From NCBI GenBank assembly GCA_002748735.1, contig PDTC01000010.1:62001-126000 (forward strand): 64,000 bases of DNA, written 5' to 3'. Position 1 is the first letter of the stretch. The number at the start of each line of letters is the position of its first letter. The notes under the pieces were generated by a model. That model saw nothing but the letters and a program-made list of their open reading frames with translations, did no database searches and was not told the origin of the DNA. Made by a program: the position numbers and the translations under genes. Origin of the DNA: Desulfobulbus propionicus. Lineage in GTDB: Bacteria > Desulfobacterota > Desulfobulbia > Desulfobulbales > Desulfobulbaceae. Positions 16,297-26,154 of the stretch are shown here, piece by piece.

Positions 16297-17361
16297 ATGA
16301 AAAACCTGCTTGTTACCGGTGGTTGCGGCTTTATCGGCGCTAATTTTGTTCGCCTGGTCCTGGAATCTGAGGACTGGCGGGTCATTAATCTGGACCAGCT
16401 CACTTATGCGGGCAATCTGGAGAATTTGAAAGGACTGGAGGATCATCCCCGCTATCAGTTTATTCACGGTGATATTTGCGATCAGCAAGGTGTTGCTGAG
16501 CTTTTTCGCAGGGAGCAGGTGGACGCGGTTGTCCATTTTGCCGCCGAATCACATGTTGACCGCTCGATTCTCGGGCCAGATGCGTTTATTCGTACCAATG
16601 TTCAGGGGACCTTAAGCCTGCTCAACGGCGCCAGAGAGTACTGGCTGGGAGAGGGCGGCCAGGCTGATGGACAGCGGTTTGTTCACATCAGCACCGACGA
16701 AGTGTATGGCTCGCTTGGAGAACAAGGACTCTTCAGTGAAACAACCCCGTACGACCCCAGATCTCCCTACTCGGCGTCAAAGGCAGCCTCTGATCACCTT
16801 GCCCGAGCCTATTACCACACCTACGGGCTACCGGTTCTCGTCACCAACTGCTCCAATAATTATGGCCCATATCAGTTTCCGGAAAAACTGATTCCCCTGA
16901 CGATTAACAACTGCCTCCTTGGTCGTCCTCTGCCAGTCTACGGAGACGGTGGCAATGTCCGTGACTGGCTGCATGTCCACGATCATTGTGCAGCCATTGT
17001 CCGGGTGCTGAAAACTGGAAGGCCTGGCAGCTCGTATAATATCGGCGGGCACAACGAAAAAACCAATATCGAGGTTGTCCGGCTCCTTTGTGATCTGGTC
17101 GATGAGCGGGTCGGCCCCATGGAAAACGGACAGGCCCGCCAGTCGTTGATTACCTTTGTCAAGGACCGCCTTGGCCATGACAGGCGCTATGCCATCGACG
17201 CGTCAAAGATTGCGGCAGAACTGGGGTGGCGACCAAAATTTTCTTTTGCACAAGGCATTAGTGCAACCGTTGACTGGTATCTGGAAAACAGGCCCTGGAT
17301 CGAGGCCATTATCGACGGCTCATATCAACAGTACTATCACACCATGTATGGAGGCAGGTAA
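16297..17361 (+). CDS. rfbB: dTDP-glucose 4,6-dehydratase
   Basis: Converts dTDP-glucose to dTDP-4-keto-6-deoxyglucose, the second step of dTDP-L-rhamnose synthesis for O-antigen or other surface glycans. The 354 residues form an extended short-chain dehydrogenase: NAD motif GGCGFIGAN at the N-terminus, STDEVYG with the catalytic Thr-Asp-Glu, and YSASKAASD with the catalytic Tyr-Lys. The start ATG follows GAGAG. The stop codon directly abuts the rfbC start. Genes for the other two steps (rfbA, rfbD) are not in the window. Confidence 0.95.
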   Translation: MKNLLVTGGCGFIGANFVRLVLESEDWRVINLDQLTYAGNLENLKGLEDHPRYQFIHGDICDQQGVAELFRREQVDAVVHFAAESHVDRSILGPDAFIRTNVQGTLSLLNGAREYWLGEGGQADGQRFVHISTDEVYGSLGEQGLFSETTPYDPRSPYSASKAASDHLARAYYHTYGLPVLVTNCSNNYGPYQFPEKLIPLTINNCLLGRPLPVYGDGGNVRDWLHVHDHCAAIVRVLKTGRPGSSYNIGGHNEKTNIEVVRLLCDLVDERVGPMENGQARQSLITFVKDRLGHDRRYAIDASKIAAELGWRPKFSFAQGISATVDWYLENRPWIEAIIDGSYQQYYHTMYGGR

Positions 17362-17907
17362 ATGCAGGTTGATGCGACTGATATTCCCGGGGTACTGCTC
17401 CTGACCCCAACAGTGTTTGGTGACGAACGCGGTTTTTTCTTTGAATCCTATAATGCCAGACACTGGCAAGAGGCAACCGGCCTGCCACCCGCATTTGTCC
17501 AAGAGAATCATTCAAGGTCGAGCCGCTTTGTTCTGCGCGGCCTACACTATCAGATTCATCAACCCCAGGGGAAACTGGTTCGTGTGATCCAGGGAGAGGT
17601 TTTTGATGTGGCTGTGGACTTGCGCCGCAGTTCCCCCTCTTTTGGCAGATGGACGGGGGTCCACCTCAATGCCGCCAGCAAACAGCAGTTCTGGATTCCC
17701 GAAGGTTTTGCTCATGGATTTGTTGTCCTCAGCGACCATGCCGAGTTTCTCTACCTGACCACAAATTTTTATGCTCCCGAGCATGAGCGGGAGATCTTCT
17801 GGAATGATCCGGACCTGGCCATTGCCTGGCCTTTTCAGGGAGAGCCCTTGCTCTCGGAAAAAGACCGTAACGCACCTCTGTTCAAAGATGCCGAGGTCTA
17901 TCCCTGA
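17362..17907 (+). CDS. rfbC: dTDP-4-dehydrorhamnose 3,5-epimerase
   Basis: A cupin-fold epimerase acting on the rfbB product, the third step to dTDP-L-rhamnose. The 181 residues are typical. Visible are VFGDERGFFFESYN, the catalytic-His segment VLRGLHYQ, KLVRVIQGEVFDVAVDLR and the conserved FWIPEGFAHGF. Its ATG follows the rfbB stop with no gap, so the two are cotranscribed and probably coupled. It converges on the exoribonuclease gene downstream. Confidence 0.95.
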   Translation: MQVDATDIPGVLLLTPTVFGDERGFFFESYNARHWQEATGLPPAFVQENHSRSSRFVLRGLHYQIHQPQGKLVRVIQGEVFDVAVDLRRSSPSFGRWTGVHLNAASKQQFWIPEGFAHGFVVLSDHAEFLYLTTNFYAPEHEREIFWNDPDLAIAWPFQGEPLLSEKDRNAPLFKDAEVYP

Positions 17908-17974
17908 AGGGATCTTCTGGCTACTGTTTCTGTGACAACCCGCTGAGGCAAGGAAAACGGAGAGATGCGCCGGG

Positions 17975-19975
17975 TTACCATTCTACCCGGAGGGAATTGT
18001 CTTCAGGGGACACGCTGGCCAGCCGCACCTTGAGGGTGTCACCTACGTCCACAGGGAAGGATGGCTGCCCGGCGAGATCAACGTCAAGGAGACAGTCGGT
18101 GAGCAGGAGGCCCACTCTTTTGGGCCCCTTGTTGATTACCAGCGCTCCCACCCGTTCGCCTTCGCTTTTTTGCAAAAACCTGAGAATCCAGTACCGCTGC
18201 CGTTGATAGCTGATATTTGAAGCCCGGCTGAGATTTTGCTGAAGAATGCCACAATAGGTACGGCACTCCTCCTGAGAAAACAGCACCCCTTTACCACGAA
18301 TCATGTGGTTGAGCTGGTGTTGAATAATAAGGTCCAGGCAGCGGCGGATGGGGCTGGTCACCGTGGTATAGCTGTTCACCCCCAGGCCGCTGTGGGGCTT
18401 GGGCTGCGGCGTAAGCTCACCTCTGGCGAGAAAGCGCCGCTGTCTGGCAATATCGGCGAGGGTATTCTTTGCCCCGTGGATAATCCTTTTTCTGGCCGGT
18501 CCCTGTGAGCGAAACATTCCTGGCACCTCACGGGTGGCGAAATAGTCAGCGGCAAGGGAATTGGCAAGAATCATCATCTCTGCAACAAGCATCCGCGAAG
18601 GTGTATCCACCGGACTCAGATAAACCTGCACCGCATCCCTGTCCCTGACATCAATATTGATGTCAGGCATGGAAAGAAAGAGGGCTCCGTTGTCAACCCT
18701 GTTCTGTCGCATTCTCGTGGCAATGGCATCAAGTAATCCCAAATCGGGATCATGGTCATGTATCAGTTGATCCGCCTCTCGGTAGGTGAGCTGTCTTCGG
18801 ATTTCAATAATACCAGGCACAATTCGACTGCGGATTACTTCGAAGCTGGGGGAGAGCTTGACAAGAAAACTGATGCTGGGGCGGACGCGGCCCTGGATAA
18901 GGCTGCACAACTCAAGTGACAGTCGTTTTGGGAGCATGGGGATCTGCTCCTCAGGAAAATAGAGGGAAGTGGCGCGTTGCAGTGCCTCCTGGAAAAGGGG
19001 ATCTTCCGGCTGGACATAATGACTTACGTCGGTGATGTGGATGCCCAGCTCAACGCCATCCTCAAGCTTTTCCAGGTGAAGGGCGTCGTCATAATCCCTG
19101 GTATAGGCCCCGTCTATTGTCAGACAGTTGAGGTGCCGCAGGTCCACTCTTTGTGGGTCGGCCTGCAGCTCGCTGAGCTGCGCCTCTTTCATCATGGAGG
19201 AATGATTAAGCGTTGCCGAGGTGAATTCAACGGGCTGATCAGAACGCAGCAGTGGCAGGTTGGGGTCCTGTTGCCAGTACCCGGAAGCCACCAGCAGCTG
19301 TGCAGGGGCATGGGGAGCGGTTAGCTTCGCCTCTTTGAGGAGCAGGCGGGTAAAGTCGGCTTCGCCTGCCTCATTGCCGTGTATTGCATACTCGGCAACC
19401 AACGAGAGACAGTGTTCACGCTCTGGCCATTGCTGAGAAACAGTTCCAGTGTCAAGGATCTCCCTGAGCCTGAGGGCGTTCTCCTCGATGAAACGCTTTT
19501 TTTCCGCTTCCTTGCGGCGTTGCTGTTCAAGGTGCTCAACCTGTTCCCGACTGTGTACCGTGACCTGCCCATTTTTGTACTTGAAGTAGAGTCGATCTGT
19601 AAAAACGGCCCGGAGAAAGGCAGCGGTACGGTGGTCATCCAGTTCACCGCCAAAGTGCAGTTCAGCGAGAAAACTCGCACTGAACTCTCTTTTCTCTTCC
19701 TCCACGGCCAGTTCCCAGATATCGGCAAGGTTAATTGTTTGCTGTAACCTGGTGCGCTCATCTGTTGCTGCCTGGGCGACCTGCATCTGTTCGTCGCGGT
19801 TCAGGTCAGGGCTGTGCCGAGTATTTCCGGCAAGCAGCACCCGCGAGTCAGAGAGTTTGACCTCTCTACCGTTCTGGTTGACCAGGTGCAAGCGATTGCC
19901 CGAACAGTGGTTAACAAACCCACAGTGGAATCTGCCGCCGTCCATGTATTCTATGAGGCTGCCCGGAACAATCAT
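17975..19975 (-). CDS. RNB-domain 3'-5' exoribonuclease (RNase II/R family)
   Basis: A 666-residue processive exoribonuclease. A divergent N-terminal part comes first. The RNB catalytic domain follows, with the Mg-binding segment [18 protein letters not shown] that carries the conserved aspartates, and HITDVSHYV; later RNB blocks include [22 protein letters not shown]. The C-terminus is an S1-like beta domain. It lacks the cold-shock domains expected for full RNase R, so it is closer to RNase II-like or cyanobacterial-type members. The first ATG at 19975 is preferred; a TTG at 20029 would add 18 residues, and neither has a clear ribosome-binding site. Confidence 0.88.
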   Translation of the reverse strand: MIVPGSLIEYMDGGRFHCGFVNHCSGNRLHLVNQNGREVKLSDSRVLLAGNTRHSPDLNRDEQMQVAQAATDERTRLQQTINLADIWELAVEEEKREFSASFLAELHFGGELDDHRTAAFLRAVFTDRLYFKYKNGQVTVHSREQVEHLEQQRRKEAEKKRFIEENALRLREILDTGTVSQQWPEREHCLSLVAEYAIHGNEAGEADFTRLLLKEAKLTAPHAPAQLLVASGYWQQDPNLPLLRSDQPVEFTSATLNHSSMMKEAQLSELQADPQRVDLRHLNCLTIDGAYTRDYDDALHLEKLEDGVELGIHITDVSHYVQPEDPLFQEALQRATSLYFPEEQIPMLPKRLSLELCSLIQGRVRPSISFLVKLSPSFEVIRSRIVPGIIEIRRQLTYREADQLIHDHDPDLGLLDAIATRMRQNRVDNGALFLSMPDINIDVRDRDAVQVYLSPVDTPSRMLVAEMMILANSLAADYFATREVPGMFRSQGPARKRIIHGAKNTLADIARQRRFLARGELTPQPKPHSGLGVNSYTTVTSPIRRCLDLIIQHQLNHMIRGKGVLFSQEECRTYCGILQQNLSRASNISYQRQRYWILRFLQKSEGERVGALVINKGPKRVGLLLTDCLLDVDLAGQPSFPVDVGDTLKVRLASVSPEDNSLRVEW

Positions 19976-20090
19976 GTGTCTTGGTGGTTGCGAAGTTGGA
20001 TCGTCATGGTAAGCTACAGTGGATAGCAAAAATGGAATTTTTTGTCATTAACTTCTTGAGAGATTGGCAAGCCAACACCTGGAGTTGCGC

Positions 20091-21011
20091 ATGGGATCTT
20101 CCTCTGTCACTGACGGGCATCGTTCCGGTATTGTCACCCTGCTCGGACCTCCAAATGCAGGCAAATCAACACTGCTTAACCGGCTGCTTGGGCAAAAAAT
20201 TACCATTGTTACCCCCAGACCCCAGACAACACGTAATCGCATAACAGGAATCATCACCGGCGCTGACCACCAGATAGTTCTTGTCGACACCCCAGGTCTG
20301 CACCGGCCCCGGGAACTGATAAATCAGCAGATGGTTCGCGCAGCCATGGAGAGCATCAAGGATGCTGACCTGGCGCTTTTTATCGTCGATGCCGCTGATA
20401 CGACCCTGCTTGAGCAGGCGGATCGGGCCAGTGAGTTACGTGAATACCTTGTCCAGATCAACTGTCCGGTACTGCTGGTGGTAAACAAAATTGACCTGTT
20501 GAGTAGCCAGCAGTGCACCGACATAACCGCCGCCTTTGGCAGACTTCATTCCTTTGCGGCAGTTCAGCCTATCTCGGCGAGCAGGGGTGATAATACAGAT
20601 CTCCTTTTACGGACACTGGTGGAGATGTTGCCTGAAGGACCGCAATACTACCCAGAAGATATTCCCACTGACGCCAGCGAACGATTTATCGTTGCTGAAA
20701 TTATTCGTGAACAGGTCTTTCTTAAAACCCGCCAGGAGGTACCGTACAAAACCGCTGTCCTCATCGATGCATTTCAGGAACCCGAGCAGACTGGTCCGGT
20801 GATCATCCATGCCTCTATCCTGGTGGAACGTTCCACCCAAAAAGGTATTCTCATCGGTCACCAGGGCCGGATGCTTGCTGATATCCGTACCAGCGCGACT
20901 CGGCAGATTGAGCGGTTGCTTGACTGTCAGGTACGCCTACGACTCTGGATAAAGGTAAAAAAGAAGTGGACCGAAAATGAAGCACTGCTTCGCGAACTGG
21001 GGCTTGGCTGA
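20091..21011 (+). CDS. era: ribosome-assembly GTPase Era
   Basis: An essential GTPase that binds the 3' end of 16S rRNA during 30S assembly. The 306 residues show G1 GPPNAGKST, the switch region TPRPQTTRNRITGI, G3 DTPG, G4 NKID and G5 SAS. The C-terminal KH domain has the GHQG loop in ILIGHQGRMLADI. ATG 20091 has GGAG six bases upstream; a TTG further upstream was rejected. A strong hairpin overlaps the last codons and lies between this gene and the convergent ctpA. Confidence 0.96.
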   Translation: MGSSSVTDGHRSGIVTLLGPPNAGKSTLLNRLLGQKITIVTPRPQTTRNRITGIITGADHQIVLVDTPGLHRPRELINQQMVRAAMESIKDADLALFIVDAADTTLLEQADRASELREYLVQINCPVLLVVNKIDLLSSQQCTDITAAFGRLHSFAAVQPISASRGDNTDLLLRTLVEMLPEGPQYYPEDIPTDASERFIVAEIIREQVFLKTRQEVPYKTAVLIDAFQEPEQTGPVIIHASILVERSTQKGILIGHQGRMLADIRTSATRQIERLLDCQVRLRLWIKVKKKWTENEALLRELGLG

Positions 21012-21024
21012 GTAAAGCCCCAGT
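20996..21024. terminator. strong hairpin between convergent era and ctpA
   Basis: A perfect 10-bp stem, ACTGGGGCTT (20996-21005) with AAGCCCCAGT (21015-21024), closes a 9-base loop. It covers the end of era. No T tract follows on either strand, so it may block 3' exonucleases or act as a bidirectional terminator. Confidence 0.45.
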
Positions 21025-21032
21025 CCCAACGA

Positions 21033-22394
21033 TCAGTTATGGGCAGCGATGTTCAGGCTTTTGAGAATGATCAACGCCGTGCTGAGCTGATTGTCTCTTT
21101 CCAGGCGCCTCGCCATATCTTCTTGTATTGCTGGTTTTTCTTCCTCATGCTTGTCAGCATCTTCATTGACAAAATGGCCCGGGAGATCCTGTTCCCGAAG
21201 GCCCCTGGTGTCTTGGTGTTCATCCTCGACATATGGCTGCAGGGGGACAACCATATCCGGCTGAATACCCTTGGCCTGAATAGAGTCTCCGCTGGGGGTG
21301 TAGTAGCGGGCCGTTGTCAGGCGAATGCCTGACCCGCCTGGCATCGGCAGGATTGTCTGCACAGAGCCCTTGCCAAAGGATTCGGTGCCCAGGACAATCG
21401 CTCTTTTGTGATCCTGCAGAGCCCCAGCGACAATCTCCGCGGCACTGGCTGAACCGCTGTTTACCATGAGAACCACAGGGAAATCAAAGGACTCAGGCCC
21501 TGGTCCGGCCTGAAAGGTCATGTCTCGGTCCTTGTCCCGGCCCCTGGTGGAGACAATAACCCCTTCATCTAAAAAGATGTCGGCAACCCTTACTGCCTGA
21601 TCAAGTAGTCCACCAGGATTATTGCGTAAATCAAGGATCATGCCGTTAATTGGCCCAGCCTTACGCAGCTCTTTTATTTCTTTCAAAAAATCATGGGAGG
21701 TCGACCCCTGAAAGCTGCTGATTCTGGCATAGATCAACCCAGACTCTATCTCACGGGTCCAGACGGAACGCAGGGGGATGACATCTCGTACCAGGGTGAA
21801 ATCCTTGAGTTCAGCAAGGCCTTTACGTTGAATGGTAATGGTGACACTGGTGCCCTTTTTTCCCTTGAGTCTTTTTACCGCGTCCATGAGCGACATCGAC
21901 TTGGTCGACTCTCCATTGATACGGACAATCTGGTCGCCGGCCTGTATACCCTGACGATCCGCCGGAGTGCCTTCGATCGGTGAGACTGCGGTAAGCAGGC
22001 CGTCACGAATGGTAATTTCAATGCCAATACCCGTGAAGCTCCCGGTTGCCTCTTCCTGCAGCTCCTGAAAATCTTCAGGGGAAAGATACGACGAGTGTGG
22101 ATCAAGGGACATGAGCATGCCGTTGATGGCACCCTGTATAGCATTTTCCGGGTCCACTTCGTCAACATAGTGCTCTTGGAGCAACATCAGCACATTGGCA
22201 AAATTTTCCAGATTACGGTACACCTCTTGGCGCTGTTGTGCTTCATCTGCGTTGCCAGAGCCAACCCCAGCAGTAACAACGAAAAAACACACGCACACCA
22301 GGTGATGGCATCTCATCTTTTTCGCTGCAGAGAAGAGGCAGGCAAAAGAGAGAAATGTTTTTCTAGAGAGGTAAGAGTTGTTACGGCTCATCAT
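21033..22394 (-). CDS. ctpA: S41 family C-terminal processing peptidase (CtpA/Prc-like)
   Basis: A periplasmic serine peptidase of about 453 residues. It has an N-terminal hydrophobic export signal, a PDZ domain (ITIRDGLLTAVSPIEGTPADR to INGESTKSMSL) that gates substrates, and the S41 domain. The catalytic Ser is in NSGSASAAEIVAGAL and the Lys in GTESFGKGSVQT. ATG 22394 overlaps the envC stop by 14 bases, suggesting coupling; ATG 22316 (MRCHHLVCVCFF) would give a shorter, more standard signal peptide and is an equal alternative. In other bacteria Ctp proteases tune peptidoglycan hydrolases. Being cotranscribed with EnvC-FtsEX fits that role. Confidence 0.93.
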   Translation of the reverse strand: MMSRNNSYLSRKTFLSFACLFSAAKKMRCHHLVCVCFFVVTAGVGSGNADEAQQRQEVYRNLENFANVLMLLQEHYVDEVDPENAIQGAINGMLMSLDPHSSYLSPEDFQELQEEATGSFTGIGIEITIRDGLLTAVSPIEGTPADRQGIQAGDQIVRINGESTKSMSLMDAVKRLKGKKGTSVTITIQRKGLAELKDFTLVRDVIPLRSVWTREIESGLIYARISSFQGSTSHDFLKEIKELRKAGPINGMILDLRNNPGGLLDQAVRVADIFLDEGVIVSTRGRDKDRDMTFQAGPGPESFDFPVVLMVNSGSASAAEIVAGALQDHKRAIVLGTESFGKGSVQTILPMPGGSGIRLTTARYYTPSGDSIQAKGIQPDMVVPLQPYVEDEHQDTRGLREQDLPGHFVNEDADKHEEEKPAIQEDMARRLERDNQLSTALIILKSLNIAAHN

Positions 22395-23583
22395 TGGGAT
22401 TGCCTGCTGATAAAGTAGCGGTATACGCTCCGGGTTGGAGCCACAGAAGCGGGTCCAGGGAGGTATCGACATGCCTGATTTCGAAATAAAGCCCATCATT
22501 GAACAGGGTCGCCAGCTCACCTGTACTCCCCAGTACCTGCCCTTGTTGAACCTCTTCACCCTCATGAACGGTGAGATGTTCAAAACGGGCTGTCACCGTA
22601 TAGTACTGCAGGCCATGGTCAATAACAATCATCTTCCCAAAGCCGCGCATATAACCGGCAAAGACAACCTTGCCTCCATACACTGCACGTACCTTGGCCT
22701 TGTCCTTAGTCTTGATGGTAATACCTGCGTCAGTTGCCGATATACGGTTTGCCTTACCCGGGTCTTTCCCGCTAAAGGTGTGGACGAGCAGGCCCTCAAC
22801 GGGTTTTGGTAACTTGCCCTTGTTTAAAAGAAAACCACGGAGGCGCCGCTCTTCACGCTCCTTGAGCTTTAACAGTGTTGCAGCCAGATCAGTTTCCGCT
22901 TTTTGCATCTCTTTCAGCGCCTGCTGGTAGAGTCCTTTTCTGGTTCTGATTTTTGCCAGCAGTTCTTCTTTTTCTTTTCGAACCAGCTCGAGTTCCTGCC
23001 TCTCCTCGTTGATCTGTTCAAGAAATTTCTGCTGTACAACCTGTTCAAGGATGTGCACCTGTTTGCTCTGGCGGATCTTCTCCGCAGTCTCACGATAGTG
23101 GATAATCACCTTTTGGTTATCGTTGAGCATGGCACTGAATGCATCATGAAAAATCATTAATTCCGGTAAATTACGGCGAGAAAAAGTAACATTGAGAAAG
23201 CTGACCTTACCGGTAAGATAAAAGGCGCGCAACCGCTGCTGTAAATGTTCTCGCACCGTTGCCCCTTCGGCCATGGCTTGTTCAAGCTCATGTTCCTTGG
23301 TACGAATGAGTATCTCCTGGTCAAGGACCTGGTGTTCAAGCTGTGTTATTTTATCAAGACGTGCGCCAATGGATTCGTCGATGCGCTGCAATTCGCTGAG
23401 CAGATCTCTTTCCTCACGATCGGCATCGTCAACTTTTTCCTGATGTAAGGCTATCTCCTGACGAATTTTACCGATATGAATGCGAAGTCGTTGAGGTTCA
23501 CCTGACTCCTGGGCACGGGGCACACCAGCGCATGGCAGTAAGATGGCCACATAGACCAGGAAAAGAAGTGAGCGAAAACGCAT
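22381..23583 (-). CDS. envC: murein hydrolase activator EnvC (degenerate M23/LytM)
   Basis: A 400-residue periplasmic activator of septal amidases. It has a signal peptide (RSLLFLVYVAILLPCAGVPRA), a long coiled coil (about residues 30-245) and a C-terminal LytM-like domain. The zinc ligands of active M23 peptidases are missing: the usual LHFEV motif reads GLYFEIR, as in E. coli EnvC, so it should activate amidases and not cut peptidoglycan itself. Its ATG shares one base with the ftsX stop (TGATG). In the E. coli model the FtsEX complex drives EnvC from inside through ATP hydrolysis. Confidence 0.92.
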   Translation of the reverse strand: MRFRSLLFLVYVAILLPCAGVPRAQESGEPQRLRIHIGKIRQEIALHQEKVDDADREERDLLSELQRIDESIGARLDKITQLEHQVLDQEILIRTKEHELEQAMAEGATVREHLQQRLRAFYLTGKVSFLNVTFSRRNLPELMIFHDAFSAMLNDNQKVIIHYRETAEKIRQSKQVHILEQVVQQKFLEQINEERQELELVRKEKEELLAKIRTRKGLYQQALKEMQKAETDLAATLLKLKEREERRLRGFLLNKGKLPKPVEGLLVHTFSGKDPGKANRISATDAGITIKTKDKAKVRAVYGGKVVFAGYMRGFGKMIVIDHGLQYYTVTARFEHLTVHEGEEVQQGQVLGSTGELATLFNDGLYFEIRHVDTSLDPLLWLQPGAYTATLSAGNPNDEP

Positions 23584-24470
23584 CAGAGGTGTTGAATTTT
23601 TCTGGTTGAAGAGAGACTGCCACTCGCGCAGAGCAGGGTGGAAACGGCAATAATGCCAACGGTCACGGACGGTGAAAAAAAGCTGAAAGGCAGCATTGCA
23701 AACAGGGCTGATCCGGCAAAACGTAATTTAATCCAATTAAATAGCACAAACAGGGCAGCTAGGCCGATACTTGATCCCAGTAACCCCTGAAAGACGCCCT
23801 CCAGGAAAAAGGGGAGGCTGATATATTTGTTGGTTGCGCCGATCAACCGGAGAATTTCCAGTTCCTGGAGCCGCGACAGCATTGTCAGACGAATGGTGTG
23901 GGCAACCATAAAGGTGGTCGTGAGAATGAGCAGGGTCCCGGAGAGGAGGACAACAATGCGCATCAACTGGATAAAGGCGTAAAACCGCTCAATCCACTCT
24001 TTGCCGTACTGTACCTTGAGGACGCCTGGAAGCGTGAGCAGGTACTCGGAAAAGCGTTTGATCTTGGTAAGATTTTCCAGGGAGCGTACCGGGTAGACCT
24101 CAATGGAAGGGGGAAGAAAATCGTGCGGCATATCCTCGAGGACATCTGCATCTGGTCCCAATTGTTCGCGGAACCTGGAGTAGGCGGCCTCACTGGAGAC
24201 AAATTCGATCTTTTCAACCTGATCAAATTTAAGAATCTTGCGCTCGTACTCCAGCTTAAGAGCTGGTGGCGGTGATTCTTCGAGATAAACCACCAGCCTG
24301 AGATCATCATCAAGGTGCTGGCCAGTTTTCAGGGCATTGGTGTAAATCAGAAAAAAAAAGCTGAAGATAAGCACAGACAGGGTGACTGTCAGCAGGGTGA
24401 GCGCCTGTGCCCTCCAGGTGAGGCCAAGGTTTCGCAGGGTCTGCTGAATAATGGCGGCAAAGAATCCCAT
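23583..24470 (-). CDS. ftsX: cell division protein FtsX
   Basis: A 295-residue inner-membrane partner of FtsE. It has a cytoplasmic N-terminus, a first membrane helix (LTLLTVTLSVLIFSFFFLIY), a periplasmic loop of about 120 residues that contacts EnvC-type proteins, and three C-terminal helices of the FtsX/MacB permease fold. The sequence LSRLQELEILRLIGATNKYI is the typical cytoplasmic coupling helix. FtsEX does not export a substrate; it acts as a mechanical switch for cell-wall hydrolysis at the septum. The gene lies between ftsE and envC. Confidence 0.94.
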   Translation of the reverse strand: MGFFAAIIQQTLRNLGLTWRAQALTLLTVTLSVLIFSFFFLIYTNALKTGQHLDDDLRLVVYLEESPPPALKLEYERKILKFDQVEKIEFVSSEAAYSRFREQLGPDADVLEDMPHDFLPPSIEVYPVRSLENLTKIKRFSEYLLTLPGVLKVQYGKEWIERFYAFIQLMRIVVLLSGTLLILTTTFMVAHTIRLTMLSRLQELEILRLIGATNKYISLPFFLEGVFQGLLGSSIGLAALFVLFNWIKLRFAGSALFAMLPFSFFSPSVTVGIIAVSTLLCASGSLSSTRKIQHL

Positions 24471-24478
24471 GGAAAATA

Positions 24479-25171
24479 TCAGGTAATGGCTCGGTTCAGG
24501 GTAGGGGGGTGTTTGTCGGCGCAGAGCAGGCGGCCATCCTGCAGCCGTTCTATCCGTTGGCCGGCGATCTGGAGCAGGGCTGTATCATGGGTGGCGATAA
24601 CCAGTGTGGCGCCTCGCTGATGGTGCTCGCGAAGCAGCTCCATGACTGTTCCTGTTGTCTCTGCATCGAGATTACCGGTGGGCTCATCAGCAAGGATCAG
24701 TTCAGGTTTGTTGGCGAGGGCCCGGGCCAGGGCAACGCGTTGCTGCTCACCTCGGGAGAGTTCGGCCACAGGTGTGTCAAACTTGTGCTCAAGATCGAGG
24801 CGTTCAAGCAGTTCACGGGTACGTCGGCGTATGGTGGAAGGACGAAGATAGCAGACCTCCATGGCCATGGCTATATTACTGGCCGCAGTCCTTTTTGGCA
24901 GCAGTTTGAAATCCTGATATGCCATGCCGATACGCCGTCGCAGCAAATGCAGCTTGTGCCGGGGAAGTTTTTCCAGGTCCATGCCAGCCACCTCAACCAT
25001 TCCCTTGCTGGGCCGCTCGATGCGGCAGAGCATCCGCAGCAGGGTGGATTTCCCTGCACCACTCTTTCCGGTAAGCAGGACCATCTCCCCCTGGTGCACG
25101 GTAAGAGAGACATTGGTGAGGGCGCTGGTGTCCGGGGGATAGTGTTTACTGACCTTGATCAGGTCAATCAT
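24479..25171 (-). CDS. ftsE: cell division ATP-binding protein FtsE
   Basis: The ABC ATPase of FtsEX. About 230 residues with Walker [10 protein letters not shown], the Q-loop [11 protein letters not shown], the signature LSRGEQQR, Walker [14 protein letters not shown] and the switch His in VIATHD. ATG 25171 is preferred because FtsE proteins begin MIxLxxVSKxY; ATG 25201 would add ten residues. Neither start has a strong ribosome-binding site. It is the first gene of ftsE-ftsX-envC-ctpA. A good promoter lies at 25293-25321. Confidence 0.95.
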   Translation of the reverse strand: MIDLIKVSKHYPPDTSALTNVSLTVHQGEMVLLTGKSGAGKSTLLRMLCRIERPSKGMVEVAGMDLEKLPRHKLHLLRRRIGMAYQDFKLLPKRTAASNIAMAMEVCYLRPSTIRRRTRELLERLDLEHKFDTPVAELSRGEQQRVALARALANKPELILADEPTGNLDAETTGTVMELLREHHQRGATLVIATHDTALLQIAGQRIERLQDGRLLCADKHPPTLNRAIT

Positions 25172-25292
25172 GATTTTGCTGGATGCTGTCCTGGCACTCA
25201 TGAGAATTTTGCAGATGAGCTGTTACCCCTGTCGCTATCAGCACGTTGAGGTGAGGCAAGGGGTGTTACATTCATTGGTACTTCTCACTATG

Positions 25293-25321
25293 TATATACC
25301 TTGAACGATTCATTTTTCCAA
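25293..25321 (-). promoter_or_regulatory. predicted promoter of ftsE-ftsX-envC-ctpA
   Basis: On the minus strand, TTGGAA (25321-25316), a 17-base spacer and TATATA (25298-25293). The start point would be near 25286, leaving a leader of about 85-115 bases to ftsE. The divergent gph gene begins at 25474. Confidence 0.5.
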
Positions 25322-25473
25322 GAGCAAAGAAGAGCAGGGGAAATTGCTGCTCCAAAATCTGGTTTTTCACTGGACGGAAGTCTCCTCCTGCCTTATTCTG
25401 CAACAACAAGAAAAATGTTCACTTGCCTGATTTTTCTTGTTTTTCTGTTTAACATTTTCTCCAGGAGATCCCC

Positions 25474-26154
25474 ATGAGTTATCGTGCTGTACTGTTTGAC
25501 CTGGACGGTACCCTGCTTGATACCCTGTCTGATCTTGCCGATGCCGCCAATCAGACTCTTGCCGCACTTGATCTGCCAGAGCATCCTGAAGAGCAGTATC
25601 GCTGGTTTGTCGGAGACGGTCTGCTGGCATTGATGGCCCGAATGCTGCCCGAGTCGCAGCGCACACCTGAAGACATTGAACGTGCCGCGCAGATCTTCAG
25701 AGAAAAGTACCGTCATTGCCATAACAATAAAACTCGCCCCTACCCGGGGATACAAGCGATGTTGGCCACTCTTTCCCGTGACAACTTTCCGTTAACGGTT
25801 CTGTCAAATAAACCCCATGCCTTCACCCTTATATGCGTACAGCAATACTTTGGTGATCAGGTGTTCTGCCAGGTACTGGGGCAGCGGGACAATGTCCCCA
25901 AAAAACCAGATCCAGCCGGCGCCTTTGAGATCGCTGCGGCTCTTGGTCTTGATCCTGCCTCCATCCTTTATGTGGGTGACTCCTCCACTGATATGCAAAC
26001 AGCAACGGCAGCTGGTATGGATGCGGTGGGTGTCCTCTGGGGATTTCGTGATAAGGCGGAGCTTATTGAAAACGGCGCCCGGTATCTGGTTCATCATCCC
26101 GAGGAGCTCGCCGCTCTTGTGCAGACGGGTTCAACCGTAGAGCCCAGGTCGTGA
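25474..26154 (+). CDS. gph: HAD-family phosphatase, phosphoglycolate phosphatase-like
   Basis: A 226-residue HAD hydrolase. Motif I is FDLDGTLLDT (nucleophile Asp), motif II TVLSNK, motif III Lys in NVPKKPDPAG, and motif IV VGDSSTDMQTA. The helical cap between motif I and motif II fits the Gph/PGP subgroup, which removes phosphate from 2-phosphoglycolate. The exact substrate cannot be fixed from sequence, as close relatives act on other small phosphates. ATG follows CAGGAG. The stop overlaps the GTG start of the DUF445 gene (GTGA). Confidence 0.85.
   Translation: MSYRAVLFDLDGTLLDTLSDLADAANQTLAALDLPEHPEEQYRWFVGDGLLALMARMLPESQRTPEDIERAAQIFREKYRHCHNNKTRPYPGIQAMLATLSRDNFPLTVLSNKPHAFTLICVQQYFGDQVFCQVLGQRDNVPKKPDPAGAFEIAAALGLDPASILYVGDSSTDMQTATAAGMDAVGVLWGFRDKAELIENGARYLVHHPEELAALVQTGSTVEPRS

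Noticed and set aside
15958-16536. 192-residue minus-strand frame across the 16.0-16.5 kb gap
   Set aside because: It overlaps the start of rfbB on the other strand, has no ribosome-binding site or family likeness, and its gap part is better explained by hairpins.
22395-22583. Upstream extension of ctpA
   Set aside because: It overlaps envC deeply and precedes the export signal; the start near 22394 (or 22316) fits the family.
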